This document shows positions 63,923 to 64,000 of a DNA stretch of 64,000 nucleotides, piece after piece (within the stretch, counting starts at the first letter, position 1; each line of letters starts with the position of its first letter). The position numbers and the translations under genes are program-made. The notes under the pieces were generated by a model. That model did no database searches. It was not told the DNA's origin and worked only from the letters and a program-made list of their open reading frames with translations. The stretch comes from Opitutaceae bacterium (GTDB lineage: Bacteria; Verrucomicrobiota; Verrucomicrobiia; Opitutales; Opitutaceae). The DNA lies in assembly GCA_019455245.1 (NCBI GenBank), contig JACFMR010000003.1, positions 1-64,000 of the forward strand. Direction: 5' to 3'.

Positions 63923-64000
63923 ATTGGGGAAAAACAAACAGGCGGAATGGGGCCGGCTGTCAAGCGGTGTTCCCGCAAATTGAGACATATTACCCGCACT

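Overview
The window reads as a chromosome segment of a GC-rich, Gram-negative member of the Verrucomicrobiota, most like the Opitutaceae. That placement is an inference. It rests on the family mix (phytanoyl-CoA dioxygenase-like, Gfo/Idh, xylose-isomerase-like TIM barrels and AraC regulators in one catabolic region), an outer membrane (TamA/TamB, TonB receptor, TolB), a PEP-CTERM-like protein, a stand-alone microcompartment shell gene, and many pyrimidine-rich leaders without Shine-Dalgarno motifs. No rRNA, tRNA, CRISPR array, insertion sequence or prophage was recognised.

Layout. 1-9.7 kb: 5'-truncated rapA, a DUF3892 protein, a PRMT-like methyltransferase, an eight-haem cytochrome c with a membrane partner, xerD, infA, tadA and Mn-type sodA. 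9.7-12.7 kb: an apparently less GC-rich patch with a lipoprotein, an EEP-family hydrolase and a PEP-CTERM-like protein. 12.7-14.3 kb: a two-gene unit of a tandem-domain BMC shell protein and a DapA/NanA-family aldolase whose C-terminal extension looks like an encapsulation peptide. This is the most interesting locus here. 14.4-20.3 kb: TolB-like, Mrp, rpmG, a diadenylate cyclase whose EIIA-like N-terminus is cut off by an in-frame TAG, an isolated nuoA and a DUF362 protein. 20.4-29.1 kb: the housekeeping run dnaG-rpoD-tatA-mreBCD-mrdA. 29.1-33.5 kb: a MoxR-DUF58-transglutaminase operon on the minus strand.

33.6-53.3 kb is a carbohydrate-catabolism island. It holds three TIM-barrel isomerase/epimerase-like proteins, two PhyH-type dioxygenases, two Gfo/Idh/MocA oxidoreductases, an HIBADH-type dehydrogenase, a BNR-repeat protein, an FG-GAP protein, paired amidohydrolase-family proteins, a cupin and three AraC-type regulators, with a PLD-type protein, an MTAP-like phosphorylase and a YugP-type protease interspersed. 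It contains no recognisable transporter. Two of the AraC genes have direct repeats just upstream that look like operator half-sites, and a 3' fragment of the BNR gene is duplicated 1.9 kb away, a trace of rearrangement.

53.3-64 kb: a small membrane protein, TamA-TamB, an M3 oligopeptidase, a TonB-dependent receptor and a 4Fe-4S ferredoxin, the last four genes and TamA all on the minus strand.
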